A DNA stretch of 64,000 nucleotides from Mycolicibacterium novocastrense (GTDB lineage Bacteria; Actinomycetota; Actinomycetes; Mycobacteriales; Mycobacteriaceae): NCBI RefSeq assembly GCF_001570485.1, contig NZ_BCTA01000093.1:248001-312000 (forward strand). Reading direction: 5' to 3'. The stretch's first letter is position 1, and each line of letters starts with the position of its first letter. Shown in pieces: positions 15,510-24,009 of this stretch. Below the pieces are notes generated by a model. That model saw only the letters and a list, made by a program, of their open reading frames with translations, was not told where the DNA came from and did not search any database. The translations under genes and the position numbers were made by a program.

Positions 15510-17138
15510 TCAGTGATGGTGGTGATGGCCGTGCCCGTGGCCGTGGCCGTCGTCCTCCGGCTCCTCGGGCTTGTCGACGACAGCCGTCTCGGTCGTCAGC
15601 ACCATGCGGGCTACCGACGCCGCGTTCAGCACCGCCAGACGCGTGACCTTGACCGGGTCGACGACACCGTCGGCCGCCAGATCACCGTAGGAGAGCGTCG
15701 CCGCGTTGAAGCCTTGTCCGGCAGGCAACTCGGCGACCTTGTTCACCACGACCGCGCCGTCGAGCCCGGCATTGGTGGCGATCCAGTACAGCGGGGAACT
15801 GATCGCGGCGGCGAACAACTCGACACCGAGGCGCTCGTCGCCCGACAGGCTGTCGCGCAGCTTCTCCAGCGCGCCGCGGGTCTGGAGCAGAGCCGCGCCG
15901 CCACCGGCGATGACACCCTCTTCGACCGCGGCCTTGGCCGCCGCGACGGCGTCCTCGACTGCTTCCTTGCGCTTCTTCAGATCGGTCTCGGTCGCGGCGC
16001 CCACCTGAATGACGGCAACGCCGCCGGCCAGCTTGGCCAGCCGCTCCTCGAGCTTCTCGCGGTCCCATTCGGAATCGGAGACCTCGATCTCGGACCGCAG
16101 CTGCGCCTTTCGCGCCTCGATGGCCTCCTTGGTGCCGCCACCTTCAACGATGGTGGTGCTGTCCTTGTCCACCACGACGCGCCGGGCGGTGCCCAGCACC
16201 TCGAGGCCCACCTCGCGCAGCACCAGGCCGACATCCGGGTTGACGACCTGGCCGCCGGTGACGACGGCGAGGTCGTCGAGGAACGCCTTGCGGCGGTCGC
16301 CGAAGAACGGAGCCTTGACCGCCACCGCCTTCAGCGTCTTACGGATGGCGTTGACCACCAGCGTCGAGAGTGCTTCGCCCTCAACATCTTCGGCGATGAT
16401 CAGCAGCGGCTTACCGGCCTCGGCAACCTTTTCCAGGAGCGGAAGCAGGTCGGGCAGCGAGCTGATCTTCTCCCGGTGCAGCAGCACCAGCGCGTCCTCG
16501 AGCACCGCCTCCTGGGCGTCGAAGTCGGTGACGAAATACGCCGAGAGATAGCCCTTGTCGAAGCCGACGCCGTCGGTCATCTCTAGGTAGGTCTCCAGCG
16601 TCGAGGACTCTTCGACGGAGACGACGCCGTCGGCGCCGACCTTCGTCATCGCCTCACCGACCAGCTCGCCGACCTTCTCGTCGCGAGACGAGACAGTGGC
16701 GACCTGGGCGATGGCGTTCTTATCCGACACCGGCGTCGCCGCGGCCAGCAAGGCCTCCGACACCGCGTCGGCGGCCTTGGCGATGCCCGCGCCGAGCGCG
16801 ATCGGGTTGGCGCCGGCCGCGACGTTGCGCAGCCCGCCCTTGACCAATGCCTGCGCCAGCACCGTCGCGGTGGTGGTGCCGTCGCCGGTGACGTCGTTGG
16901 TCTTGGTGGCCACCGACTTGAGCAACTGCGCCCCGAGGTTCTCGAACGGATCCTCCAGGTCGATCTCACGGGCGATCGTCACACCGTCGTTGGTGATGGT
17001 CGGCCCGCCCCATGACTTGGCCAGCACGACGTTCTTGCCGCGCGGGCCAAGGGTCACCCGCACCGCGTCGGCCAGCTTGTCCACGCCGGCTTCCATTGCG
17101 CGGCGCGCGGTTTCGTTGAACTCAATCTGCTTACTCAT
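15510..17138 (-). CDS. groEL1: Chaperonin GroEL1
   Basis: A 542-residue Hsp60 starting MSKQIEFNETARRAMEAG, with the ATP-binding GDGTTTATVLAQ and apical and equatorial domains complete. The C-terminus is histidine-rich (GHGHGHGHHHHH) instead of the GGM repeat of housekeeping GroEL2, which identifies GroEL1 (Rv3417c). In mycobacteria GroEL1 is dispensable for growth but has been linked to biofilm mycolate synthesis and copper or metal tolerance, the latter through the His tail. It follows groES by 93 bp under a CIRCE operator. A decayed copy of its 3' end lies 4.3 kb away. Confidence 0.97.
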   Translation of the reverse strand: MSKQIEFNETARRAMEAGVDKLADAVRVTLGPRGKNVVLAKSWGGPTITNDGVTIAREIDLEDPFENLGAQLLKSVATKTNDVTGDGTTTATVLAQALVKGGLRNVAAGANPIALGAGIAKAADAVSEALLAAATPVSDKNAIAQVATVSSRDEKVGELVGEAMTKVGADGVVSVEESSTLETYLEMTDGVGFDKGYLSAYFVTDFDAQEAVLEDALVLLHREKISSLPDLLPLLEKVAEAGKPLLIIAEDVEGEALSTLVVNAIRKTLKAVAVKAPFFGDRRKAFLDDLAVVTGGQVVNPDVGLVLREVGLEVLGTARRVVVDKDSTTIVEGGGTKEAIEARKAQLRSEIEVSDSEWDREKLEERLAKLAGGVAVIQVGAATETDLKKRKEAVEDAVAAAKAAVEEGVIAGGGAALLQTRGALEKLRDSLSGDERLGVELFAAAISSPLYWIATNAGLDGAVVVNKVAELPAGQGFNAATLSYGDLAADGVVDPVKVTRLAVLNAASVARMVLTTETAVVDKPEEPEDDGHGHGHGHHHHH

Positions 17139-17231
17139 AAGTGTCTTTCTTGAGTCGCAATTCGCTATATACGCATGCCGCCCCGGAAATCACCCGTGTG
17201 GACGGGGATTCCCGGGGCGGAACACGGGTGC

Positions 17232-17534
17232 TTACTTGTTGACGACGGCCAGCACGTCGCGTGCCGAGAGGATCAGGTACTCCTCGCCGTTGTACTTGAT
17301 CTCGGTGCCGCCGTACTTGCTGTAGATGACGGTGTCGCCCTCGGAGACGTCCAGCGGGATGCGCTTCTCGCCGTCCTCGTCCCAGCGGCCGGGGCCAACT
17401 GCGACGACGGTGCCTTCCTGCGGCTTTTCCTTGGCGGTGTCGGGGATGACCAGACCGGATGCGGTCGTGGTCTCGGCCTCGTTGGCCTGAACGAGGATCT
17501 TGTCCTCGAGTGGCTTGATGTTCACGCTCGCCAC
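17232..17534 (-). CDS. groES: Co-chaperonin GroES
   Basis: A 100-residue Hsp10 beginning VASVNIKPLEDKILVQANEA, with the mobile loop ETTTASGLVIPDTAKEKPQ and the roof region GRWDEDGEKRIP. I use GTG 17534, which has GGAGGG upstream and gives the family length; an ATG five codons earlier is in frame but sits inside the ribosome site region. GroES caps GroEL in ATP-driven folding. It is the first gene of the groES-groEL1 operon, 130 bp downstream of the CIRCE element. Confidence 0.97.
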   Translation of the reverse strand: MASVNIKPLEDKILVQANEAETTTASGLVIPDTAKEKPQEGTVVAVGPGRWDEDGEKRIPLDVSEGDTVIYSKYGGTEIKYNGEEYLILSARDVLAVVNK

Positions 17535-17663
17535 GATGGAGCCCTCCACTAGTTCGGGTGTCGATCCGGGTTCCCGGATCTCTCAGTTACCAGGTGTTCG
17601 GCATGCGTCCGTGCCCACGCACCGTCGTCGCGGGTGCCGGCGCAGGGGTTGGCCGCGTGCCAC

Positions 17664-17690
17664 CTAGCACTCTATACACGAGAGTGCTAG
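17664..17690. promoter_or_regulatory. CIRCE operator (HrcA site) of groES-groEL1
   Basis: CTAGCACTC-N9-GAGTGCTAG is an essentially perfect CIRCE inverted repeat, differing from TTAGCACTC/GAGTGCTAA only at the outer base. HrcA represses from this site until heat shock. A further half-site GCACTC follows directly at 17690-17695. Confidence 0.95.
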
Positions 17691-17715
17691 CACTCAAGGC
17701 CGGGTATCGACAAGA

Positions 17716-18741
17716 TCAGGCCACTTGTGCCTGTACGACGGGCAGACCCGGATCGCTGACGGCATCCAGCGGGGACGGCGCGGCCCCGGCCGCAATCAGG
17801 TGCGCCGCGAACGAGGCGATCATCGCGCCGTTGTCGGTGCACAGGCGTGGTCGCGGCACCCGCAGCGTCAGCCCGTTGGCGGCGCACCGCTCCTCGGCCA
17901 GCTCACGCAGCCGCGAGTTCGCCGCCACTCCCCCGGCGATCAGCAGCGTCGAGACGTCGAGCGCCTTGGCGGCCCGCACCGCCTTGAGCGTCAGCACGTC
18001 GGCAACCGCCTCCTGGAATCCGGCCGCCACATCCGCCGTCGACGCCTCCGGGTGGCTTTCGACGTACCGGGCGACCGCCGTTTTGAGCCCCGAGAAGCTG
18101 AACGCGTACGGATCGTCGCGCGGGCCGGTCATGCCCCTCGGGAACACGATCGCGTCCCTGTCCCCCTCGCGGGCCAGCTCGTCGAGCACCCTGCCGCCGG
18201 GATAGCCCAGGCCCAACAGGCGCGCCACCTTGTCGTAGGCCTCTCCTGCGGCGTCGTCGACGGTGCTGCCGAGTTCGACGATCGGCTCGCCCAGCGACCG
18301 CACCTGCAGCAGGTTGGTGTGCCCGCCCGAGACCAACAGACCGATGCTCTCCGGCAGCGGGCCGTGGTCGTAGACGTCGGCGGCCAGGTGCCCACCCAAG
18401 TGGTTGACGGCGTAGAACGGCACCTGCCATGCCGCCGAATAGGCCTTGGCCGCGGCCACTCCCACCAGCAGCGCACCTGCCAGGCCCGGCCCGATCGTCG
18501 CGGCGACGACATCGGGTTTGGCCACCCCGGCCGCCTGTAGTGCGCGGCGCATCGTCGGACCCAACGCCTCCAGGTGCGCGCGGGACGCGATCTCGGGAAC
18601 CACCCCACCGAACCGGGCATGTTCATCGACACTGGAGGCCACCTCGTCGGCGAGCAGCCGCACCGAACCGTCGGCACCCAATTCGGCGATGCCGACGCCG
18701 GTCTCGTCGCAGGAGCTCTCGATGGCCAGGATGATCGTCAT
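17716..18741 (-). CDS. tsaD: tRNA N6-adenosine threonylcarbamoyltransferase TsaD
   Basis: TsaD transfers the threonylcarbamoyl group to A37 of ANN-decoding tRNAs to make t6A. The ATG at 18741 gives 341 residues beginning MTIILAIESSCDETGVG, an ASKHA-fold nucleotide motif. Metal ligands are seen in EIASRAHLEAL and AVNHLGGHLAADVY; LLVSGGHTNL and CTDNGAMIA complete the signature. The start overlaps the rimI stop by four bases (ATGA type). With tsaB and tsaE nearby it forms the t6A complex. An open frame extends far upstream, but that part is the rimI gene out of frame. Confidence 0.96.
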   Translation of the reverse strand: MTIILAIESSCDETGVGIAELGADGSVRLLADEVASSVDEHARFGGVVPEIASRAHLEALGPTMRRALQAAGVAKPDVVAATIGPGLAGALLVGVAAAKAYSAAWQVPFYAVNHLGGHLAADVYDHGPLPESIGLLVSGGHTNLLQVRSLGEPIVELGSTVDDAAGEAYDKVARLLGLGYPGGRVLDELAREGDRDAIVFPRGMTGPRDDPYAFSFSGLKTAVARYVESHPEASTADVAAGFQEAVADVLTLKAVRAAKALDVSTLLIAGGVAANSRLRELAEERCAANGLTLRVPRPRLCTDNGAMIASFAAHLIAAGAAPSPLDAVSDPGLPVVQAQVA

Positions 18742-19190
18742 GTCGGGTCTCGCCGCATCGTATAGGCGTCGGCGCCGCTGGCCCGGTAATACCGTTTGCG
18801 CAGCCCCACATTCGTGAAGCCGAAGCTTTCGTACATCTTGATCGCCGCTTCGTTGTCGGTGCGAACCTCGAGGAACACGCAGCCACCCGAGGCGTGGTCG
18901 AGCAACTCGGCCAGCATGCGCTTGCCGATCCCCTGGCCCTGATAGGCGGGGTCGACGCCGATGGTGTGGATCTCGTACTCGTAGGGCTTCTTCCGGCCCA
19001 GCCGGGCGATGCCCGCGTAGCCGACGAGCTTGTCGTGATCGCGTGCGGCGACGTAGCGGATGTGCTTGGCGGCGAGTTCGGCGAGGAAGGCGCGCTCGAG
19101 CCACGGATCGTCGCCGTCGAACAGCTGGGCCTCCAGCTCAGCGCACCTGGCCGCGTCGGACGGCTTCAGCGGCCCGTACTGGATGCTCAT
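18738..19190 (-). CDS. rimI: Ribosomal protein S18-alanine N-acetyltransferase RimI
   Basis: A 150-residue GNAT acetyltransferase. The acetyl-CoA binding motif A reads VDPAYQGQGIGKRML (about residues 78-92), followed by FLEVRTDNEAAIKMYESFGF. RimI acetylates the N-terminal alanine of S18 and, in mycobacteria, probably other N-termini. Four-base overlaps join it to tsaD downstream and tsaB upstream, so the genes are translationally coupled. Matches Rv3420c in place and size. Confidence 0.93.
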   Translation of the reverse strand: MSIQYGPLKPSDAARCAELEAQLFDGDDPWLERAFLAELAAKHIRYVAARDHDKLVGYAGIARLGRKKPYEYEIHTIGVDPAYQGQGIGKRMLAELLDHASGGCVFLEVRTDNEAAIKMYESFGFTNVGLRKRYYRASGADAYTMRRDPT

Positions 19191-19804
19191 CGCCTGGCCA
19201 CCGAGGGTTTGGCGTCGGGCCGGCGCAGGTAGAGCGGGACCAGCGGCGCCGGCTCAGCGTCCCAGTCCGCCACCGCGCGCACCAGCCCCGAAGCGGTCGG
19301 ATACACCGGAGCCTGGCGGGGCAGGTCGAACAGCGCCGCGTGCTCGGGCGAGCCGGCGACCGCTGTGGCACCTGCGGGCACGTCCGCGGCTGCGCAGACG
19401 CCGGGTCCGTCGGTGCGCATCCCGTCGAGGTAACGCGCCCAGTAGACCTCGCGACGACGCGCATCCGTCACCACGAGCACGTCGCCGACGGTGTCCACCC
19501 CGATGGCATCGAGGCTGCAGACGCCGTGGACCGGGATGCCCAGCGCGTGCCCGTAGGCCGCGGCGGTGGCCATTCCGACGCGCAGGCCGGTGAACGGTCC
19601 CGGGCCACAGCCGACCACGACCGCGGCCAGCTCGTCGACGCCGATTCCCGCGTCCGCCAGCGCCTGCACCGCGTTCGGGGTGAGCTGCTCGGCGTGCGCC
19701 CGCGCGTCGACCGTCACCCGCTCGGCGAGCACCTGCAGTCCGTGGAGGCGAACGACGCCCGCCGTCACCGCGGGCGTCGCGGTGTCGATGGCCAGTACGT
19801 TCAC
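19187..19804 (-). CDS. tsaB: t6A biosynthesis protein TsaB
   Basis: TsaB is the catalytically silent partner of TsaD in the t6A complex. The GTG at 19804 yields 205 residues starting VNVLAIDTATPAVTAGVV, with the family motif GCGPGPFTGLRVG. It lacks the metal histidines of TsaD, as expected. GTGA overlaps join its start to the tsaE stop and its stop to the rimI start. Corresponds to Rv3421c. Confidence 0.93.
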   Translation of the reverse strand: MNVLAIDTATPAVTAGVVRLHGLQVLAERVTVDARAHAEQLTPNAVQALADAGIGVDELAAVVVGCGPGPFTGLRVGMATAAAYGHALGIPVHGVCSLDAIGVDTVGDVLVVTDARRREVYWARYLDGMRTDGPGVCAAADVPAGATAVAGSPEHAALFDLPRQAPVYPTASGLVRAVADWDAEPAPLVPLYLRRPDAKPSVARR

Positions 19805-20268
19805 GCCTTGCTCCACTCCCACACCGCGGTGCGCACCTCGGTGTCGCGGGCACGCTCGAGCCGCACGTCGAGGTGGCTGTCGGAGAGCCGTTCGGCCAGC
19901 CCCTCGCCCCATTCGACGACCACGACGGCGTCGTCGAGATCGGTGTCCAGGTCCAGCGAGTCGAGTTCGGCGAGCAGGTCGACCGACGGGTGGTCGAGGA
20001 GGCGATACATGTCGACGTGAATCATGGCCGGCGCATCCGATCGGCGGGCCCGGTGTACGCGCGCCAGTACGAAGGTCGGCGAGATCACCGGCCCCTGGAC
20101 ATCCATCGCTTGCGCAATACCCTTGGCGAGCACGGTCTTTCCCGCGCCGAGCGGTCCGGACAGCACGACGACGTCACCGGCGTGCAGTTGTCCACCGAGT
20201 TCGGCGCCGAGCGCGACGGTGTCCTCTGCGGTCGGCAGTTCGGCCGTGCCCGAGCGGCGTTCACCCAT
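19801..20268 (-). CDS. tsaE: t6A biosynthesis ATPase TsaE
   Basis: A 155-residue P-loop ATPase with Walker A GPLGAGKT (38-45), the switch region ISPTFVLARVH, VDMYRL and the terminal VVEWGEGL signature. TsaE binds the TsaB-TsaD heterodimer and drives its cycle. The gene overlaps the upstream hydrolase by eight bases and tsaB by four. Corresponds to Rv3422c. Confidence 0.94.
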   Translation of the reverse strand: MGERRSGTAELPTAEDTVALGAELGGQLHAGDVVVLSGPLGAGKTVLAKGIAQAMDVQGPVISPTFVLARVHRARRSDAPAMIHVDMYRLLDHPSVDLLAELDSLDLDTDLDDAVVVVEWGEGLAERLSDSHLDVRLERARDTEVRTAVWEWSKA

Positions 20269-21382
20269 TGTTGCGGACCTTCTCGCGCACCCGCCTCGTC
20301 AACGCGACGAGCTTGGACGGTGTCGCACGTTCGACGAGTCGGACCAGCGCCTCGTTGATCGCCTCGGGTTGTTCGAGTTGAACGAGATGTCCTGCGCCAC
20401 CGACGATCACCAGCTGCGCCTTCGGGAGAACCGCGGCCATGGCTTGCGAGTACTCCATCGGGGTCAGCAGGTCGCGGTCACCGCACGCGATCAGGGTCGG
20501 CACCTTGGCCAGCGTGGTCAGCCCGTCGATCTCGTTGTGCACCTCGAGCGCATGCAGGAACTCGACGAGCGTCGCGATCGGTGTGCCGTGCATCATCCTC
20601 TCGGAGAACGCCACGACACTCGGACTGATCTTTTCGTCGCCGTAGGAGCCCGCGCGCAGGATCGGCGCGATCACCGACTTCGCTGCGCCGCGGGTGCGGT
20701 GCACCATCTTGGGTGCGTACCGCACCGCGAAGCGGACCGCCTCCAGTGCGGGGTTCTTCAAGATCTCCCCCACCGGCGATCGCGAAACGCCTTCGGCCGC
20801 GGAGGCGATGATCGCGGCACCGACGATTCGCTTCGGATAGTGCTGCGGGAACTGTCGCGCGTGTGACAGCACGGTCATCCCGCCCATCGAGTGCCCGACC
20901 AGCACCACGGGACCGCGCGGGACCACCACCGTCAACACGGCTTCCAGATCCTGTCCGAGTTGGGTGACGGTATAGGTCTCGGGCGGCGCTTCGTCGGACT
21001 GGCCGTGTCCGCGCTGATCGTAGAACACCATCCGGACCTGGGGCCCCCACTGCTCGGTCAGCCTGACGCGCTGAAAGTAGAAGGCGCCCATGCGTAGACA
21101 GAATCCGTGCGCGAACACCACGGTCAGCGGCGCGTCCTGCGGGCCGACCTCGCGGACGGCCAGCGAGACGCCGTCGGGCGTGGTGACGACGGAACTGCGG
21201 TCGGCGTCGAGTAGCTCGAAATCCTCGTCCTTGTAGTGGTCCACGGTGTCGAGTCGACGCCGCAGCGAGCGCGCGGCCGACATTCCCGCTGCACTACCGA
21301 CCGCGGTCAGGCCTGCCGCACCCGCGAGCCAACGCCCGTTCGAGTTGCGGCGGCGGCCCGGGCCCGGAATTTCGTCGTCCAT
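20261..21382 (-). CDS. Alpha/beta hydrolase, membrane-anchored
   Basis: A 373-residue hydrolase from ATG 21382. A short hydrophobic stretch at about 18-37 may be a membrane anchor. The hydrolase core has AHGFCLRMGAF (oxyanion region), YDQRGHGQSD, the nucleophile elbow GHSMGG with Ser165, ACGDRDLLTP with the acid residue and GGAGHLVQLEQP with the catalytic histidine. The substrate is not evident; lipase, esterase and lactonase are all possible. Its ATG shares one base with the alr stop (TGATG), so it is coupled to alr and the tsa genes. Confidence 0.88.
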   Translation of the reverse strand: MDDEIPGPGRRRNSNGRWLAGAAGLTAVGSAAGMSAARSLRRRLDTVDHYKDEDFELLDADRSSVVTTPDGVSLAVREVGPQDAPLTVVFAHGFCLRMGAFYFQRVRLTEQWGPQVRMVFYDQRGHGQSDEAPPETYTVTQLGQDLEAVLTVVVPRGPVVLVGHSMGGMTVLSHARQFPQHYPKRIVGAAIIASAAEGVSRSPVGEILKNPALEAVRFAVRYAPKMVHRTRGAAKSVIAPILRAGSYGDEKISPSVVAFSERMMHGTPIATLVEFLHALEVHNEIDGLTTLAKVPTLIACGDRDLLTPMEYSQAMAAVLPKAQLVIVGGAGHLVQLEQPEAINEALVRLVERATPSKLVALTRRVREKVRNNG

Positions 21383-22548
21383 CAAGGCGTCTCGTCCATC
21401 GTTGCCGTATAGGTCCGCACGAAGCGGCCACGCGGAGTGGTCACGATCTCGTAGTTGATGGTGCCCAGCAGGTCGGCCCACTCCTGAGTCGTCGGCTCGC
21501 CGTGCGTGCCCGGCCCGAACAGGATCGCCTCGTCACCCTCTGTGACTCCGCTCGCCGGTCCGAGGTCCACGACGAACTGGTCCATGCAGATCCGGCCGAC
21601 GTTGCGGCACCGTCGGCCGTTGATCAGCACATCGAAGCGGTTGCTCAACGGACGGAACACCCCGTCGGCGTAACCGACCGGCAACAGCGCCACGGTGGTG
21701 TCGCGATCGGCGACCCAGGTGTGCCCGTAGGACACCCCGTCGCCCGCCCGTATCGACCGCACCAGTGCCACAGGGCATTTCAGAGTCATCGCCGGACGCA
21801 GGCCCATGTTACCGCGCTCGGGAATCGGGGTCTGACCGTACACCGCGATACCGGCGCGCACGAGGTCGAAGGCCAGGTCTGGCCGCGTCATCGCGGCCGG
21901 GCTGTTACTCAGGTGGGTGATCTCGAACTGCACGCCCTGTTCGGCCGCATAGGTCCGCATCTCGCTGAGTCGCTGCGCCTGTAGGTCGTTGAGCGGATCG
22001 TCGGGCTGGTCGCCGTGCACGAGGTGCGACATCAGCCCCCGCACGCTGATCGCGTCGTCGGCCTGCGCCCGCTTGAGCGCGGCGACCATCGCCGGGTAGT
22101 CGGCACGACCGACGCCGTTGCGGCTCAGCCCGGTGTCGACCTTCACGGTCACCAAGGCGCCGCGCCCGGCCCGTGCGACGCCGTCGAGCAGTTCATCGAG
22201 CTGGCGCACCGACGACACCGCGATCTGGACGTCGGCGGCCACGGCCGGCGCGAAATCGGTACCCGGCGGGTGCAGCCAGGCCAGCAGCGGAGCCGTGATG
22301 CCGTCGCCGCGCAGCGCCAACGCCTCGGCGACGGTCGCCACCCCGAGTTCGGACGCTCCCGCGGCGAGCGCGACCCGGCTGACCTGCGTGGCGCCGTGTC
22401 CGTATCCGTCGGCCTTGACGACGGCCATCACCTGCGCGGTGCCCGCGAGGTCACGCAGCAACCGCACGTTGTGGGCGATCGCGTCGAGGTCGACCACCGC
22501 CTGGGGGGCCGCGGTCGCGGTCGGGGTCGTCAGCTCGGTCGCGTGCAT
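21382..22548 (-). CDS. alr: Alanine racemase
   Basis: Interconverts L- and D-alanine for peptidoglycan with pyridoxal phosphate. The 388-residue product has the PLP lysine K45 in AVVKADGYGHG, the phosphate-binding YGQTPIPE region and the second catalytic tyrosine in DGVSYGHTWV near residue 275. C-terminal GRICMDQFVVDLG is conserved. It is the target of D-cycloserine. Corresponds to Rv3423c and is followed directly by a hydrolase with overlapping codons. Confidence 0.96.
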   Translation of the reverse strand: MHATELTTPTATAAPQAVVDLDAIAHNVRLLRDLAGTAQVMAVVKADGYGHGATQVSRVALAAGASELGVATVAEALALRGDGITAPLLAWLHPPGTDFAPAVAADVQIAVSSVRQLDELLDGVARAGRGALVTVKVDTGLSRNGVGRADYPAMVAALKRAQADDAISVRGLMSHLVHGDQPDDPLNDLQAQRLSEMRTYAAEQGVQFEITHLSNSPAAMTRPDLAFDLVRAGIAVYGQTPIPERGNMGLRPAMTLKCPVALVRSIRAGDGVSYGHTWVADRDTTVALLPVGYADGVFRPLSNRFDVLINGRRCRNVGRICMDQFVVDLGPASGVTEGDEAILFGPGTHGEPTTQEWADLLGTINYEIVTTPRGRFVRTYTATMDETP

Positions 22549-22599
22549 CGTCGTTTCACCACGGCCGATTGTCCCAGACGGGCGAGCAGCGGCCCGACG

Positions 22600-23982
22600 C
22601 TAGTGCGCGAAGGGCTGCAACTGGTTGAAGTGGCCGCGGGGTTTGAGCTCGTCGAGGTGGGAGAGCACGGTGACCATGTCGTCGTGCAGCGCTCGGGCCA
22701 GGTCCGCGGAGAATCCCTCCCGCACGACGATGCGCAACATCGTGACGTCGGTGGCGCCCTCCGGCATGGTGTAGGCGGGCACCTGCCAGCCGAACGCGCG
22801 CAGAGCCTGCGAGATGTCGAACTCCGTATAACCGAAATCGCCGGCGAGCTTGAAACTCACCACCGGGATCGCCGACCCGTCGGCGACGACCTCGAAGTGT
22901 TCGCTTTCGCGCAATTGGTCACCCAGCCACCGCGCGGTCTGCGAAAGAGACTGCATCACTTGTAAATAGCCCCCACGCCCCAGCCGGAGGAAGTTGTAGT
23001 ACTGCCCGACGACCTGGTTGCCGGGTCGGGAGAAGTTCAATGTGAAGGTCGGCATGTCGCCGCCGAGATAGTTGACGTGAAAGACCAGGCCCTCGGGCAG
23101 GTACTCCGCGCTGCGCCAGACCACGAAGCCGATTCCGGGGTAGGTCAGGCCGTACTTGTGCCCGCTGACGTTGATGGACACCACGCGCGGGAGCCGGAAG
23201 TCCCATTCCAGGTCCGGATGCAGGAACGGCACCACGAAGCCACCACTGGCCGCATCGACGTGGACCGGGATGTCGAGGCCACCACCGTCCGCGAGTTTGT
23301 CGAGCGCGGCACAGATCTCACCGATGGGTTCCAGTTCCCCGGTGTAGGTGGTGCCCAGGATCGCCACCACTCCGATGGTGTCCTCGTCGATGTTGTCGAG
23401 CACCTGTTCGGGCGTGATGACGTAGCGGTCCTCCGCCATCGGCAGGTACCGCGCCTCGACGTCGAAGTAGCGGCAGAACTTCTCCCAGACCACCTGAACG
23501 TTGGCGCCCATCACCAGGTTCGGTGTGCGGCCCTTCCATTTGTCGCCGACGCGTTCGCGCCACCGCCACTTCATGGCGAGCCCGGCCAGCATCACAGCCT
23601 CGCTGGAACCGATCGTCGAGACACCGATCGCGCTCGACGGGTCGTCGTCGCGCAGGTCTTCGGCGTGGAACAGATCGGCCACCATGCACACGCAGCGCTG
23701 CTCGATCGCGGCGGTCGCCGGATACTCGTCCTTGTCGATCATGTTCTTGTCGAATGTCTCGGCCATCAGCCGTTCGGCCTGCGGGTCCATCCATGTCGTG
23801 ACGAACGTGGCCAGGTTCAGCCGGGAACTGCCGTCGAGCATCAGTTCGTCGTGGATGAACCGGTACGCGGCGTCGGGGTCCATCGCATCGTCGGGCAACC
23901 GTAGCGACGGCACCGGCGCCATCGCCAGTCGTCCGGTGTAGGCGGGGGCGACCTGGGGTGCGTGAGGACGCGTGGGCGACAT
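22600..23982 (-). CDS. gadB: Glutamate decarboxylase
   Basis: A 460-residue PLP enzyme of the group II decarboxylases that makes GABA from glutamate and consumes a proton. Motifs include STIGSSEAVMLAGLAMKW, HVDAASGGFVVPF and the PLP lysine in INVSGHKYGLTYPG. The C-terminus ends FNQLQPFAH; the last histidine is reminiscent of the pH-gating His of E. coli GadB, which I note without claiming the same role. The location between alr and nnr matches Rv3432c. It could serve acid tolerance or the GABA shunt. Confidence 0.94.
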   Translation of the reverse strand: MSPTRPHAPQVAPAYTGRLAMAPVPSLRLPDDAMDPDAAYRFIHDELMLDGSSRLNLATFVTTWMDPQAERLMAETFDKNMIDKDEYPATAAIEQRCVCMVADLFHAEDLRDDDPSSAIGVSTIGSSEAVMLAGLAMKWRWRERVGDKWKGRTPNLVMGANVQVVWEKFCRYFDVEARYLPMAEDRYVITPEQVLDNIDEDTIGVVAILGTTYTGELEPIGEICAALDKLADGGGLDIPVHVDAASGGFVVPFLHPDLEWDFRLPRVVSINVSGHKYGLTYPGIGFVVWRSAEYLPEGLVFHVNYLGGDMPTFTLNFSRPGNQVVGQYYNFLRLGRGGYLQVMQSLSQTARWLGDQLRESEHFEVVADGSAIPVVSFKLAGDFGYTEFDISQALRAFGWQVPAYTMPEGATDVTMLRIVVREGFSADLARALHDDMVTVLSHLDELKPRGHFNQLQPFAH

Positions 23983-24009
23983 GAGATTTCCTCTCGTTGC
24001 TGACTTGGC

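Noticed and set aside
18742..19104. Long N-terminal extension of TsaD
   Set aside because: It is rimI read out of frame; TsaD begins at the MTIILAIESSCDETG segment, overlapping the rimI stop.
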